Position numbers and translations under genes: made by a program. DNA of 64,000 nt, taken from the NCBI RefSeq assembly GCF_003709565.1, contig NZ_QNRC01000005.1, positions 1 to 64,000 on the forward strand, in the 5' to 3' direction. The number at the start of each line of letters is the position of its first letter. Within the stretch, counting starts at the first letter, position 1. The notes beneath the pieces were generated by a model. The model did no database searches and was not told the origin of the DNA. It worked only from the letters and a program-made list of their open reading frames with translations. Source of the DNA: Paracoccus sigandri. Its GTDB lineage: Bacteria > Pseudomonadota > Alphaproteobacteria > Rhodobacterales > Rhodobacteraceae. This document shows, one piece after another, positions 33,562-43,229 of the stretch.

Positions 33562-33726
33562 TCAATGGGACAGTCGGGAAATCTGCTCCTTCAGACGAAG
33601 TTTCTCGCGCTTCATCGCGGCGATTTCGAGGTCGTTCGTACCGGGACTGCTCTGGGCTTTCTCGACAGCTTCAGACAGTACGCGATGTTTTCTGCGCAGC
33701 TCCTCAACATGCGAAGCAACCGACAT
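33562..33726 (-). CDS. DUF465 (YdcH-like) small protein
   Basis: 54 residues from ATG 33726, which has GAGGAGG about 6 bases upstream; an upstream ATG would add 15 residues without RBS support. The short helical hairpin reads SHVEELRRKHRVLSEAVEKA and ends KREKLRLKEQISRL, the DUF465 pattern. Cytoplasmic, function unknown. Monocistronic, facing phaB. Confidence 0.85.
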   Translation of the reverse strand: MSVASHVEELRRKHRVLSEAVEKAQSSPGTNDLEIAAMKREKLRLKEQISRLSH

Positions 33727-33786
33727 CGTGTCCTCCTCTAATGGTTGTGTTGAACGAATCGATAGCAGCACAGAACTGCGATTCTG

Positions 33787-34545
33787 TCACCAATCTTTCG
33801 CAAACAGCGGCGTGAGCGGCGCCCCCTCGCGAAGCACTGCCGAGGCATCAGACGTCAGGTCCTCGCCATCGTGCAGATGGCGGGGGGCGGCGTGCATGAC
33901 GAAGGGGGCCAGCAGCCGCATGGGGCCGCGCGCGCCCTTGCAGGCGCTCAGCAGCACCCGCCCCGCCGGATGGCCCGACCGTGCCGCGACCGGCAGGATC
34001 GCCGCCGCGCCCGCCCGCCCCTCCAGCGCGGACAGCATCGCGGGCAGCCGGTCAACACGTTGAATCAGCGTCAGAATCCCGCCCGGACGCAGGCGGCGCA
34101 AGCCGGCGTCGATCCATTGCGCCAGCGGCGTCTGCTCTTGCCGCGCGGCGGCCCGGCCCGCATCCGGCGCGGCGGTGCCGCCGGTGAAATAGGGCGGGTT
34201 GGCGATGACGTGGTCGAAGGTCTCGGCGCGCAGGGCGGCGGGCATCGCGGCCAGGTCGCCGGCATGGACCGTCAGCCCGATGCCGTTGGCTGCGGCATTT
34301 TCACGCGCCAGCGCGGCATAGTCCGGCTGGCGCTCCAGCCCCGCCAGCCGTGCCCCCGGCACCCGCCAGCCCAGGCAGAGGCTGGCCACCCCCGCCCCGC
34401 AGCCCAGCTCCAGCACGCGCTGGCCCGGCGCGGCGGGACAGGCGGCGGCCAGCATCACCGCATCGGCGCCCGAGCGATAGCCGCGCGCCGGCTGGCGGAT
34501 CCGCAGCCGCCCGCCCAGGAAGCCGTCCTCGCGCGTGTCACTCAT
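33787..34545 (-). CDS. tRNA1(Val) adenine-N6 methyltransferase-like (TrmN6)
   Basis: 252 residues, class I SAM-dependent methyltransferase. The SAM loop is VLELGCGAGVASLCLG and the catalytic N6-adenine motif is NPPYF (in HVIANPPYFTGGT). The N-terminus FRSGADAVMLAA-like segment (GYRSGADAVMLAAAC) is typical of TrmN6/YfiC proteins, which methylate A37 of tRNA(Val). Its start overlaps the stop of the upstream DUF2007 gene by 8 bp, so they are co-translated. Confidence 0.85.
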   Translation of the reverse strand: MSDTREDGFLGGRLRIRQPARGYRSGADAVMLAAACPAAPGQRVLELGCGAGVASLCLGWRVPGARLAGLERQPDYAALARENAAANGIGLTVHAGDLAAMPAALRAETFDHVIANPPYFTGGTAAPDAGRAAARQEQTPLAQWIDAGLRRLRPGGILTLIQRVDRLPAMLSALEGRAGAAAILPVAARSGHPAGRVLLSACKGARGPMRLLAPFVMHAAPRHLHDGEDLTSDASAVLREGAPLTPLFAKDW

Positions 34546-34747
34546 CCAGGCCCAGGTCCTTCAGGATCGCGCGGGCCATGAATTCGTCGCGATCCGCGAC
34601 CATGACCCGGCGCGGCAACACGCCGATCGATCCGTCCAGGATGCTCATGTGCTGGTCCAGCTCGAAGGCGGGGATGCCCTCGGCGCAAAGCAGGCCGACG
34701 ACGCGGGATATCCTGACCGGATCATTGCTGCGGAAGAGTTCTTTCAT
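34538..34747 (-). CDS. DUF2007 small protein
   Basis: 69 residues from ATG 34747. The pattern MKELFRSNDPVRISRVVGLL, GIPAFELDQHMSILDG and RVMVADRDEFMARAILKDLG matches DUF2007, a small ferredoxin-like fold often fused to or beside signal-transduction or methyltransferase genes. It overlaps trmN6 and is divergent from the polyprenyl synthase gene (76 bp between starts). Confidence 0.85.
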   Translation of the reverse strand: MKELFRSNDPVRISRVVGLLCAEGIPAFELDQHMSILDGSIGVLPRRVMVADRDEFMARAILKDLGLDE

Positions 34748-34823
34748 GAACAAAAGCCTAGGTGGCGGTTGCGAAATTGTCGATGGCATGGCAATCCCTT
34801 TCGCGCAGTAACGGGGCTTCATC

Positions 34824-35825
34824 ATGGGTGTGAACGAAAACGTCCGTAAACCGCTGGACCGGCTGTCGGCCGCGCTGTCAGCCGAAATGGAGGCGGTGAA
34901 CGCCCTGATCCGCGCGCGCATGTCCAGCCGCCACGCGCCGCGCATCCCCGAGGTGACGGCCCATCTGATCGAGGCCGGCGGCAAGCGGCTGCGGCCGATG
35001 CTGACGCTGGCGGCGGCGAAGCTGCTGGACTATCCGGGCGAATATCACATCCACCTGGCCGCGACGGTCGAGTTCATCCATACCGCCACGCTGCTGCATG
35101 ACGACGTGGTCGACGAAAGCCAGCAGCGCCGGGGCCGTCCGACCGCCAACCTGCTGTGGGACAACAAGTCCAGCGTACTGGTCGGCGATTACCTGTTCGC
35201 CCGCAGCTTCCAGCTGATGGTCGAGCCGGGCAACCTGCGCACGCTGGAAATCCTGGCCAATGCCAGCGCCACCATCGCCGAGGGCGAGGTGCTGCAGCTG
35301 ACCGCCGCGCAGGACCTGCGCACCGACGAGGCGGTCTATCTGCAGGTGGTGCGCGGCAAGACCGCGGCGCTGTTTTCCGCCGCGACCGAGGTCGGCGGCG
35401 TGATCGCCGGCGCCCCGGACGACCAGGTGCGGGCGCTGTTCGACTATGGCGACGCGCTGGGGATCGCCTTCCAGATGGTGGATGACCTGCTGGACTATGG
35501 CGGCGCGACCGAGACCATCGGCAAGAATGTCGGCGACGATTTCCGCGAGCGCAAGCTGACCCTGCCGGTCATCAAGGCGGTGGCCAAGGCCGACGGGGCC
35601 GAGCGCGCCTTCTGGTCGCGCACCATCGAGAAGGGCGAGCAGCGCGAGGGCGACCTGGAGCAGGCGCTGGCGCTGCTGGCGCGGCATGGCGCGATGGAGG
35701 CCGCCCGCGCCGACGCCCTGGCCTGGGCCGAGCGCGCCAAGGCGGCGCTTCAGGTCCTGCCCGACCATCCGATCCGCGAGATGCTGTCCGACCTGGCCGA
35801 TTTCGTCGTCAGCCGCGTCGCCTGA
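34824..35825 (+). CDS. Long-chain polyprenyl diphosphate synthase (ubiquinone side chain)
   Basis: 333 residues of the trans-isoprenyl synthase family. The first Asp-rich motif is in TATLLHDDVVDESQQRRGRP and the second in FQMVDDLLDYGGATETIGK. RPMLTLAAAKL and the small residues upstream of the first motif suit a long product, as in octaprenyl to decaprenyl synthases (IspB/DdsA). It condenses IPP units for the quinone tail. Chain length cannot be told from sequence alone; Paracoccus-like organisms use Q-10. Followed by a terminator hairpin. Confidence 0.92.
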   Translation: MGVNENVRKPLDRLSAALSAEMEAVNALIRARMSSRHAPRIPEVTAHLIEAGGKRLRPMLTLAAAKLLDYPGEYHIHLAATVEFIHTATLLHDDVVDESQQRRGRPTANLLWDNKSSVLVGDYLFARSFQLMVEPGNLRTLEILANASATIAEGEVLQLTAAQDLRTDEAVYLQVVRGKTAALFSAATEVGGVIAGAPDDQVRALFDYGDALGIAFQMVDDLLDYGGATETIGKNVGDDFRERKLTLPVIKAVAKADGAERAFWSRTIEKGEQREGDLEQALALLARHGAMEAARADALAWAERAKAALQVLPDHPIREMLSDLADFVVSRVA

Positions 35826-35847
35826 CCGAAACCGCCGGCGCCATCAA

Positions 35848-35871
35848 GGACCCGCCTGCAAAGGCGGGTCC
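35848..35871 (+). terminator. Terminator after polyprenyl synthase
   Basis: ggacccgcct-gcaa-aggcgggtcc, 10-bp stem with a tetraloop, 22 bp after the stop, followed by CTGTCGTTC. Confidence 0.65.
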
Positions 35872-35906
35872 CTGTCGTTCGGGGCATCGGGGGCGGCAAC
35901 GGAAAA

Positions 35907-35932
35907 GGGCGGGCCGCCTGCGCGACCCGCCC
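35907..35932 (-). terminator. Terminator after amt
   Basis: On the minus strand gggcggg pairs with cccgccc (35907-35913 with 35926-35932), followed by TTTTCC. It lies 36 bp past the amt stop. Confidence 0.65.
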
Positions 35933-35967
35933 TCCTCTCGGGAAGAGACCCTCGTTCCCCGTCGTGC

Positions 35968-37296
<1,329 letters not shown>

Positions 37297-37446
37297 CAGT
37301 CGTCACCTGTCTTCTGGTCGTGCGGTCGCATCGCCGACCGCCATCGCTGCTTTGATCCGCAGTCAGGGGCCTTGTGCACAAGGGACGGGCGCATCGCTGC
37401 GCTTCGGAAAACCAAACTGTCCAGAGACAGAGCAGGGAAAAGGCAG

Positions 37447-37467
37447 TTTGCCCTCTTTTCGGGCAAA
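37447..37467. repeat. Inverted repeat in amt/PBP divergent region
   Basis: tttgccc-tcttttc-gggcaaa, 7-bp perfect arms. It lies about 150 bp upstream of amt and 95 bp upstream of the PBP start. It could be an operator or a minor hairpin. Confidence 0.4.
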
Positions 37468-37561
37468 TCACGGATTGGTCAGCCCAATTCCCAGCAGCGG
37501 ATTCTTGATGTATGGTGTCGTGCAATTTGGCCGGAGCAATCGGCCGGGCAGGAAAGCAGGC

Positions 37562-39853
37562 ATGAAAAGACCCACCGGCACCCCGAAGCGCACGGGACGA
37601 AGCCCCGTTGCGGACAAACGCAACCCGTCCTCGGGAAATGACGGCAAATCAACATCCTCGATCCGGCGCAATCCCAAGCGCCCGGCGCGGCGCGGCAATG
37701 TCGTGCTGCGCGGCGTGGCGGGGACCGTGTCGCTGATCTGGCGGGTGATCTGGGGCTCGATCTGGCGGCTGGCGATGGTCTTCGCGCTGATTCTGGGCTC
37801 GGCCACGGCCTATTACTACGCGAGCCTGCCCGAGGCGCAGGCATTGTTCGACGGCCGGGCGCGCGGCTCGGTCACGATGCTGGACCGCGAGGGGCGGGTC
37901 TTCGCCTGGCGCGGGGAAACCTTCGGCATGGTCAGCAGCGACAAGATCGCCCCGGTCCTGAAAGAGGCGGTGATCGCGACCGAGGACCGCCGCTTCTACG
38001 GCCATCTGGGCATCAGCCCGCGCGGCATCGCCAGCGCCATCAGCATCAACATGGCCGCCGGGCGCGGCCCGCTGGAGGGCCATGGCGGCTCGACCATCAC
38101 CCAGCAGGTCGCGAAGCTTCTGTGCCTGGGCGACAGCTTCGACCCGATCCGCTGGAAGAACGAGGCCGAGTTCGAGGCCGACTGCCGCCAGACCAGCCTG
38201 TGGCGCAAGGTCAAGGAAGTGCCCTTCGCCTTCGCGCTGGAGGCCAAGTATTCCAAGGACGACATCCTCAACATCTACATGAACCGCTCCTATCTGGGGG
38301 CCGGCGCGCGCGGCTTCGAGGCCGCCAGCCAGCGCTATTTCAACAAGCCCGCCTCGGAGGTGAATGCCGCCGAGGCCGCGATGCTGGCGGGCCTGTTGCG
38401 CGCGCCCAGCTATTACGCGCCGACTGCGAACCTGCAGCGCAGCCAGGACCGCGCCAACGTGATCCTGGGGCTGATGGGGCAGGAAGGGTATTTGAGCAAC
38501 GAAGAAATCACCGAGGCCCGCGCCCAGCCCGCGCGGCTGTCGCAGGCCGCCGCGGCGCGGGCGGGGGGCTATTTCGCCGATTGGGTCATGGAGACGGGCC
38601 CGGGCTTCCTGACCACCGAGACGACCGAGGATGTCACGCTGAGAACCACCTTCGACCAGCGCATCCAGCGCGCCGCCGAGCGCGCCCTGCAGCGGGTCTT
38701 CGACGAGAAGGTCGATCCCGGCTCGAAGGCGCAGGCGGCGGTCGTGGTCATGTCGGCGGACGGCGCCGTGCGCGCGATGATCGGCGGGCGCGACAACACC
38801 GCCCACGGCACCTTCAACCGCGCCATCCAGGCCAAGCGGCAGACCGGTTCCAGCTTCAAGCCCTTCGTCTTCGGGGCCGCGCTGGAGGCGGGTTATTCGC
38901 CCGCCGACATCGTCCAGGACGCGCCGCTGACCATCCATATCCGCGGCGCGCGGCCCTGGTCGCCGCAGAACTATACCCGCCGCTATTCCGGGCCGGTGAC
39001 GCTGACCACGGCGCTGAAGAATTCGCTGAACACCGCGACCATCCGGCTGCAGGAAACCGTCGGCCGCGAGGAGGTGCGCCGCGTCGCCCATGATTTCGGC
39101 ATCGTCAGCAACCTGACCACCAGCCCCTCGCTGGGTCTGGGGGCGTCCGAGGCGACGCTTCTAGAACTGACCGGCGCCTATGCGGGCATCCGTAACGGCG
39201 GCACCTCGGTCGCGCCCTATGGCCTGGTCGAGCTGCGCATCGCCGGCGACGACCAGCCGCTGATGGGCCAGGCCGGCGGCTTCGGCGAGCGGGTCATCAG
39301 CCAGCGCGCGGCGGGCCAGCTGATCTACATGATGGCGCAGGTCATCGACAGCGGCACCGGCACCCGCGCGAAGCTGGACGGCCGTCCGGCGGCGGGCAAG
39401 ACCGGCACCACCTCCAGCTATCGCGATGCCTGGTTCATCGGCTTCACCGAGCAATATGTGACCGGCGTCTGGATGGGCTATGACGACAACACGCCGCTGA
39501 AGGGCGTGACCGGCGGCGGGCTTCCGGCCGAGATCTGGCAGGCGGTCATGACCGAGATCCACGAGGGCCTGCCCTCGCTGCCGCTTTCGACGGTCTCGCC
39601 CGATGGCAGCGGCATCATCATGTCGGGCGACGGGATGCCGAAGGTCGTCACCTCGGGCTCGGCCGACGATCCCTTGGCGGCGGCGCTGGCCGGGGCGATG
39701 TCGACCGGTGGCAGCCAGGGCGGCGGCCGGATCATCACCGCGCCGGGCGAGGGCGGCGGGGGCGGCGCCCCGCAAACGCCGGGCAACAGCAATTCCGCCG
39801 ACAGCGACGATGCGCTGAGCCGCGCGCTGAACGGGATCCTGGGCGGCACCTGA
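37562..39853 (+). CDS. Class A penicillin-binding protein (PBP1A-type)
   Basis: 763 residues. A basic cytoplasmic head of about 65 residues and one membrane helix (about 67-87) come first. The glycosyltransferase domain (GT51) shows EDRRFYGHLGISPRGIASAI with the catalytic Glu and GGSTITQQVAKLL. The transpeptidase domain has S430-x-x-K433 in QTGSSFKPFVFG, SLN in LKNSLNTATI and KTG at 613 in AGKTGTTSSYRD. It polymerises and cross-links peptidoglycan. ATG 37562 follows an AGGA-type RBS; ATG 37508 would add 18 residues. A Gly/Ser-rich tail ends the protein, and a good terminator follows. Confidence 0.94.
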   Translation: MKRPTGTPKRTGRSPVADKRNPSSGNDGKSTSSIRRNPKRPARRGNVVLRGVAGTVSLIWRVIWGSIWRLAMVFALILGSATAYYYASLPEAQALFDGRARGSVTMLDREGRVFAWRGETFGMVSSDKIAPVLKEAVIATEDRRFYGHLGISPRGIASAISINMAAGRGPLEGHGGSTITQQVAKLLCLGDSFDPIRWKNEAEFEADCRQTSLWRKVKEVPFAFALEAKYSKDDILNIYMNRSYLGAGARGFEAASQRYFNKPASEVNAAEAAMLAGLLRAPSYYAPTANLQRSQDRANVILGLMGQEGYLSNEEITEARAQPARLSQAAAARAGGYFADWVMETGPGFLTTETTEDVTLRTTFDQRIQRAAERALQRVFDEKVDPGSKAQAAVVVMSADGAVRAMIGGRDNTAHGTFNRAIQAKRQTGSSFKPFVFGAALEAGYSPADIVQDAPLTIHIRGARPWSPQNYTRRYSGPVTLTTALKNSLNTATIRLQETVGREEVRRVAHDFGIVSNLTTSPSLGLGASEATLLELTGAYAGIRNGGTSVAPYGLVELRIAGDDQPLMGQAGGFGERVISQRAAGQLIYMMAQVIDSGTGTRAKLDGRPAAGKTGTTSSYRDAWFIGFTEQYVTGVWMGYDDNTPLKGVTGGGLPAEIWQAVMTEIHEGLPSLPLSTVSPDGSGIIMSGDGMPKVVTSGSADDPLAAALAGAMSTGGSQGGGRIITAPGEGGGGGAPQTPGNSNSADSDDALSRALNGILGGT

Positions 39854-39879
39854 GCGCCGTTCCGGGCCGGGAAAAGGAA

Positions 39880-39906
39880 GACGCCCCACCGATCCGGCGG
39901 GGCGTC
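39880..39906 (+). terminator. Terminator after class A PBP gene
   Basis: gacgcccc (39880-39887) pairs with ggggcgtc (39899-39906), with further pairing inside, then TTTCGTTTCG. A classic intrinsic terminator. Confidence 0.78.
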
Positions 39907-39944
39907 TTTCGTTTCGCTGGCGCGGGGGCGCCGCCCCCGGCGGC

Positions 39945-40547
39945 TCAGCCCGCCTGTTGCAGGTCGGCGGACAGCGCCGCCACATCCCCGCCCCGCCGCG
40001 TCAGCATCGCCGCGATCTCGGCGCGCTCGGAGGCCAGCATGTTGACGCCCTCGATGATGATGTTGAAGAACAGGCTGCGCCCCGACCTGTCCGAGACATG
40101 CCATTCGACCTGCATCGGCGCCCGCCCGTTCAGATAGGCGGTCGAGGAGACCGCGAAGAAGCTCTTCAGCGGGCGCGCCTCGCCCACCTCGATCCGCGAG
40201 CCGACGAATTCGCGGAAGCGTTTGCCGTATTTGCGGCCGATATAGCCCTGGAAGGCCTGCCGGTATTCGGCGAATTCCCCGGCGCCGATCTGGCGCGCGA
40301 CAGGCCCCAGCGCCGAGCGCGCGATGACGTCGACATCGGCATAGCGGGCGAAGACTTCCTCGAAGTCGCGATACATCTCGGCCGGGGGCTGGCCGGAATT
40401 GATCACCGCATGGACCTCGGTCAGCGAGGTCTCGATCAGCGCCCGCGCCTCGGTCGTGTCCAGCGCCAGGGCCGGGCCGCCGGGCAGCACGGCGAAGGCC
40501 CCGGCGCCGGCCAGCAGCGCCAGCAGGCCGCGGCGGCTATTCCTCAT
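39945..40547 (-). CDS. mlaC: MlaC-like phospholipid-binding protein
   Basis: 200 residues. The signal peptide (RRGLLALLAGAGAFAVLPGG ending near ALA) leads to the MlaC/Ttg2D fold: FEEVFARYADVDVIARSALG, FAEYRQAFQGYIGRKYGKRF and VEWHVSDRSGRSLFFNIIIE. It ferries phospholipids between the outer-membrane MlaA complex and the inner-membrane Mla transporter. ATG 40547 overlaps the mlaA stop by 11 bp, so the two are coupled. The mlaFEDB genes are not here. Confidence 0.9.
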   Translation of the reverse strand: MRNSRRGLLALLAGAGAFAVLPGGPALALDTTEARALIETSLTEVHAVINSGQPPAEMYRDFEEVFARYADVDVIARSALGPVARQIGAGEFAEYRQAFQGYIGRKYGKRFREFVGSRIEVGEARPLKSFFAVSSTAYLNGRAPMQVEWHVSDRSGRSLFFNIIIEGVNMLASERAEIAAMLTRRGGDVAALSADLQQAG

Positions 40548-41325
40548 AGGGGTCGATGACCGCGTCGTCATCCTCGATGGCGTCATAAGGGTCAAAGGCA
40601 TTGCCCTCCTCTCCCAGTTCATGGCGGCGATGCATCAGCCAGATCAGCCGCGTCTGCGCATAGCTGTCGGCCGAACCCTGCAGCACGCCCTCTACCGTAT
40701 CGCCGAACCGCGCCCGGTCGGCGGCCTTTCCCGCGGCCCGCAGCCCCAGCACCCCGACCGCCTGCCGGCCGGTCAGCACGTGGTTCCACGGGTCCAGCAC
40801 GATATCGACCACCCTGCCCGCCGCGTCCCGCTGTGTCGAGGGGCCCAGCACCGGCAACTCCAGATAGGCGCCTTCCGGCGCACCCCAGCGCGCCAGGGTC
40901 TGGCCGAAATCGGTATCGACCTCGTCCAGGCCGAAATCGCTGCCCGCCGGGTCGAACAGCCCGGCGATCCCCAGGGTCGAGTTCACCGCGAAGCGGAAGC
41001 CGTTGCGAATCGCGGGCCCCGGCCGGCCCTGCAGAAGGTGGTTTACCACCTTGCCGGGCAGCGACAGGTTCGCGCCGACATTGGCGACCAGATCGGCGGG
41101 CCGCATCTGCTGCGCATTGCCGCGGCTTTCGCCCCCGCCCGAGGCAAGCCGCGCGACCGGCGCGACCAGCCTGGCGTCCACCCCCTTGTTGAAGGCGTGA
41201 ATCCGCCGATTCGCGCCTTCGTAAGGATCGTTCACCATGATACCATCGCGCATGACCGGATCCGATGCGCAGGCGGCCAGCGTCAGAAAAACCATCGGCA
41301 AGATTTGACTGCGGGTCGGGCGCAA
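40537..41325 (-). CDS. mlaA: MlaA (VacJ) family lipoprotein
   Basis: 262 residues from TTG 41325, chosen because it gives a lipoprotein signal ending in the lipobox LAAC and has AGGAAT upstream. VacJ features are NDPYEGANRRIHAFNKGVD, GFRFAVNSTLGIAGLFDPA, GQTLARWGAPEGAYLELPVL and GPSTQRDAAGRVVD. It sits in the outer membrane and removes misplaced phospholipids together with MlaC. Upstream frames in the same phase lack a start with RBS. Divergent from the type I secretion operon (152 bp). Confidence 0.9.
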   Translation of the reverse strand: MRPTRSQILPMVFLTLAACASDPVMRDGIMVNDPYEGANRRIHAFNKGVDARLVAPVARLASGGGESRGNAQQMRPADLVANVGANLSLPGKVVNHLLQGRPGPAIRNGFRFAVNSTLGIAGLFDPAGSDFGLDEVDTDFGQTLARWGAPEGAYLELPVLGPSTQRDAAGRVVDIVLDPWNHVLTGRQAVGVLGLRAAGKAADRARFGDTVEGVLQGSADSYAQTRLIWLMHRRHELGEEGNAFDPYDAIEDDDAVIDPYEE

Positions 41326-41477
41326 AGAGATTCCTAACTTTTCCGCATTACGACTGGCGTGTATCTGAAGGGCGGCAACGGGCTGGCATGCAGGGCTGAA
41401 ACGGGAATAATGGTGCCGCCAGGGGGCGGCAAGCCCGGCAACTGCGTCTCGGCGGATTTTGGGAAGGTGAATTGGTA

Positions 41478-43229
41478 ATGAGCAACGCGCCGTTTGCAGG
41501 CGATGGAGCACGCGAATTGCGTGCGGCCCGCGCCACGGGCCTGCCGCTGTTCCTGGCGGTCGGCGCATTCTCGGCGGTGGTCAACCTGCTGATGCTGACC
41601 GGGCCGCTGTTCATGCTGCAGGTCTATGACCGCGTGCTGGCCTCGCGCTCGGTCGAGACGCTGACCGCGCTGTTCGTGCTGGTGGTCTTCCTGTTTTTGC
41701 TGATGGGCATCGTCGATTTCGCCCGCAACCGCGTCACCCAGCGAATCGCCGCCCGCTTCCAGGACCGGATCGAGGGGCGGGTCTTCCTGGCGGCGCTGCG
41801 CGAGGGCGCCCCCAGCGGCAACGAGGCCGCGGCGACCGCCAGCGGGATGCGCGACCTCGATTCGGTGCAGCGCTTCATCGCCTCGCCGGTGTTGCTGGCG
41901 ATCTTCGATTTGCCCTGGGCGCCGGTCTTCCTGGCCGCCGTCTATATCTTCCATCCGCTTCTGGGCGTCGTCGCCACGATCGGCGGCGCGATCCTGGTGG
42001 TGGCCACGATCCTGAACCGCCGCCTGTCGCGCCATCCGCTGCAGCAATCCATGCAGGCCAATGCGGCCGCGCAGCGCATGGCCGACCTCTATCGCGACGA
42101 GGGCGAGGTGATCGGCGCGCTGGGGATGCGCAGCGCCACCCATGCCCGCTGGCGCAAGGCGCGGGCCGATGCGCAGGCCCATGCCGTGCACGGGGGCGAC
42201 CTGTCCTCGGGCTTCACGGTCTTTTCCAAGTCCTTCCGGCTGTTTCTGCAAAGCGCGATGCTGGCCGCCGGCGCCTGGCTGGTGCTGCGCCAGGAACTGA
42301 CGCCCGGCGCGATGATCGCCAGCTCGATCATGATGGGCCGGGCCTTGGCGCCGATCGACCAGCTGGTCGGCGGATGGGCGCTGGTGCAGGGCGCGCAGGA
42401 CGGCTGGGAACGCCTGTCGCGCCTGCTCAGCCGCCAGCCGGCCGAGATTCAGCGCACCGCCCTGCCCCGCCCCGAGGCCCATGTCGAGGTGCGCCAGCTG
42501 ACCGTCGCGCCGCCGGGCCAGAACACCGCGATCCTGCGCGGCCTCAGCTTCGACGTGCTGCCGGGCCAGGCGCTGGGGGTGATCGGGCCCTCGGGCGCCG
42601 GCAAGTCCACGCTGGCGCGGGCGCTGATCGGCGCCTGGCCGGTGGGCGCGGGCTCGATCCGGCTGGGCGGCGCGACGCTGGACCAGTATCACCCCGACGT
42701 GCTGGGCAACCTGATCGGCTATCTGCCGCAGCAGGTGACGCTGTTCGACGGCACCATCGCCGAGAACATCGCCCGGCTGTCGCCCAATCCCGACCCCGAA
42801 CGGGTGGTCCGCGCCGCGCGGGGGGCGGCGGCGCATCAGATGATCCTGGACCTGCCGCAGGGCTACGACACCCGCATCAGCCAGACCGGCGGGCGGCTGT
42901 CGGGCGGCCAGATCCAGCGCATCGGCCTGGCCCGCGCGCTCTATCCCGACCCGGTCCTGCTGGTCCTGGACGAGCCGAACTCGAACCTGGACAACCAGGG
43001 TTCCGAGGCGCTGAACCAGGCGATCCGCCGGGTCAAGGCGCAGGGCGGCGCGGTCATCATCATGGCCCACCGCCCCGCCGCGATCAACGAATGCGAGGTC
43101 CTTCTGGTGATGGAACACGGGATGCGCCGCGCCTTCGGACCGCGCGACGAGGTGCTTCGGCAGATGGTCCAGAACTCGGCCGAGATCATCAAGGCGCAGG
43201 AAAGCGGCCGCGCCGGAGGCGTGACATGA
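41478..43229 (+). CDS. Type I secretion ABC transporter (PrtD-type)
   Basis: 583 residues. An N-terminal membrane domain with about six segments (including LFLAVGAFSAVVNLLMLTGP and FVLVVFLFLLMGIVDFARN) is fused to an ATPase. Walker A is GPSGAGKST, the signature is RLSGGQIQRIGLARA, and Walker B is VLLVLDEPNSNLD. LFMLQVYDRVLASRSVETL is the PrtD-family hallmark. It exports proteins with an uncleaved C-terminal signal, using the fusion protein encoded next. Stop and next start overlap as ATGA. No RTX substrate or TolC gene is nearby. Confidence 0.92.
   Translation: MSNAPFAGDGARELRAARATGLPLFLAVGAFSAVVNLLMLTGPLFMLQVYDRVLASRSVETLTALFVLVVFLFLLMGIVDFARNRVTQRIAARFQDRIEGRVFLAALREGAPSGNEAAATASGMRDLDSVQRFIASPVLLAIFDLPWAPVFLAAVYIFHPLLGVVATIGGAILVVATILNRRLSRHPLQQSMQANAAAQRMADLYRDEGEVIGALGMRSATHARWRKARADAQAHAVHGGDLSSGFTVFSKSFRLFLQSAMLAAGAWLVLRQELTPGAMIASSIMMGRALAPIDQLVGGWALVQGAQDGWERLSRLLSRQPAEIQRTALPRPEAHVEVRQLTVAPPGQNTAILRGLSFDVLPGQALGVIGPSGAGKSTLARALIGAWPVGAGSIRLGGATLDQYHPDVLGNLIGYLPQQVTLFDGTIAENIARLSPNPDPERVVRAARGAAAHQMILDLPQGYDTRISQTGGRLSGGQIQRIGLARALYPDPVLLVLDEPNSNLDNQGSEALNQAIRRVKAQGGAVIIMAHRPAAINECEVLLVMEHGMRRAFGPRDEVLRQMVQNSAEIIKAQESGRAGGVT

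Noticed and set aside
37297..37561. Sigma-54 promoter for amt
   Set aside because: I looked for GG and GC elements with the right spacing on the minus strand and found no acceptable match.
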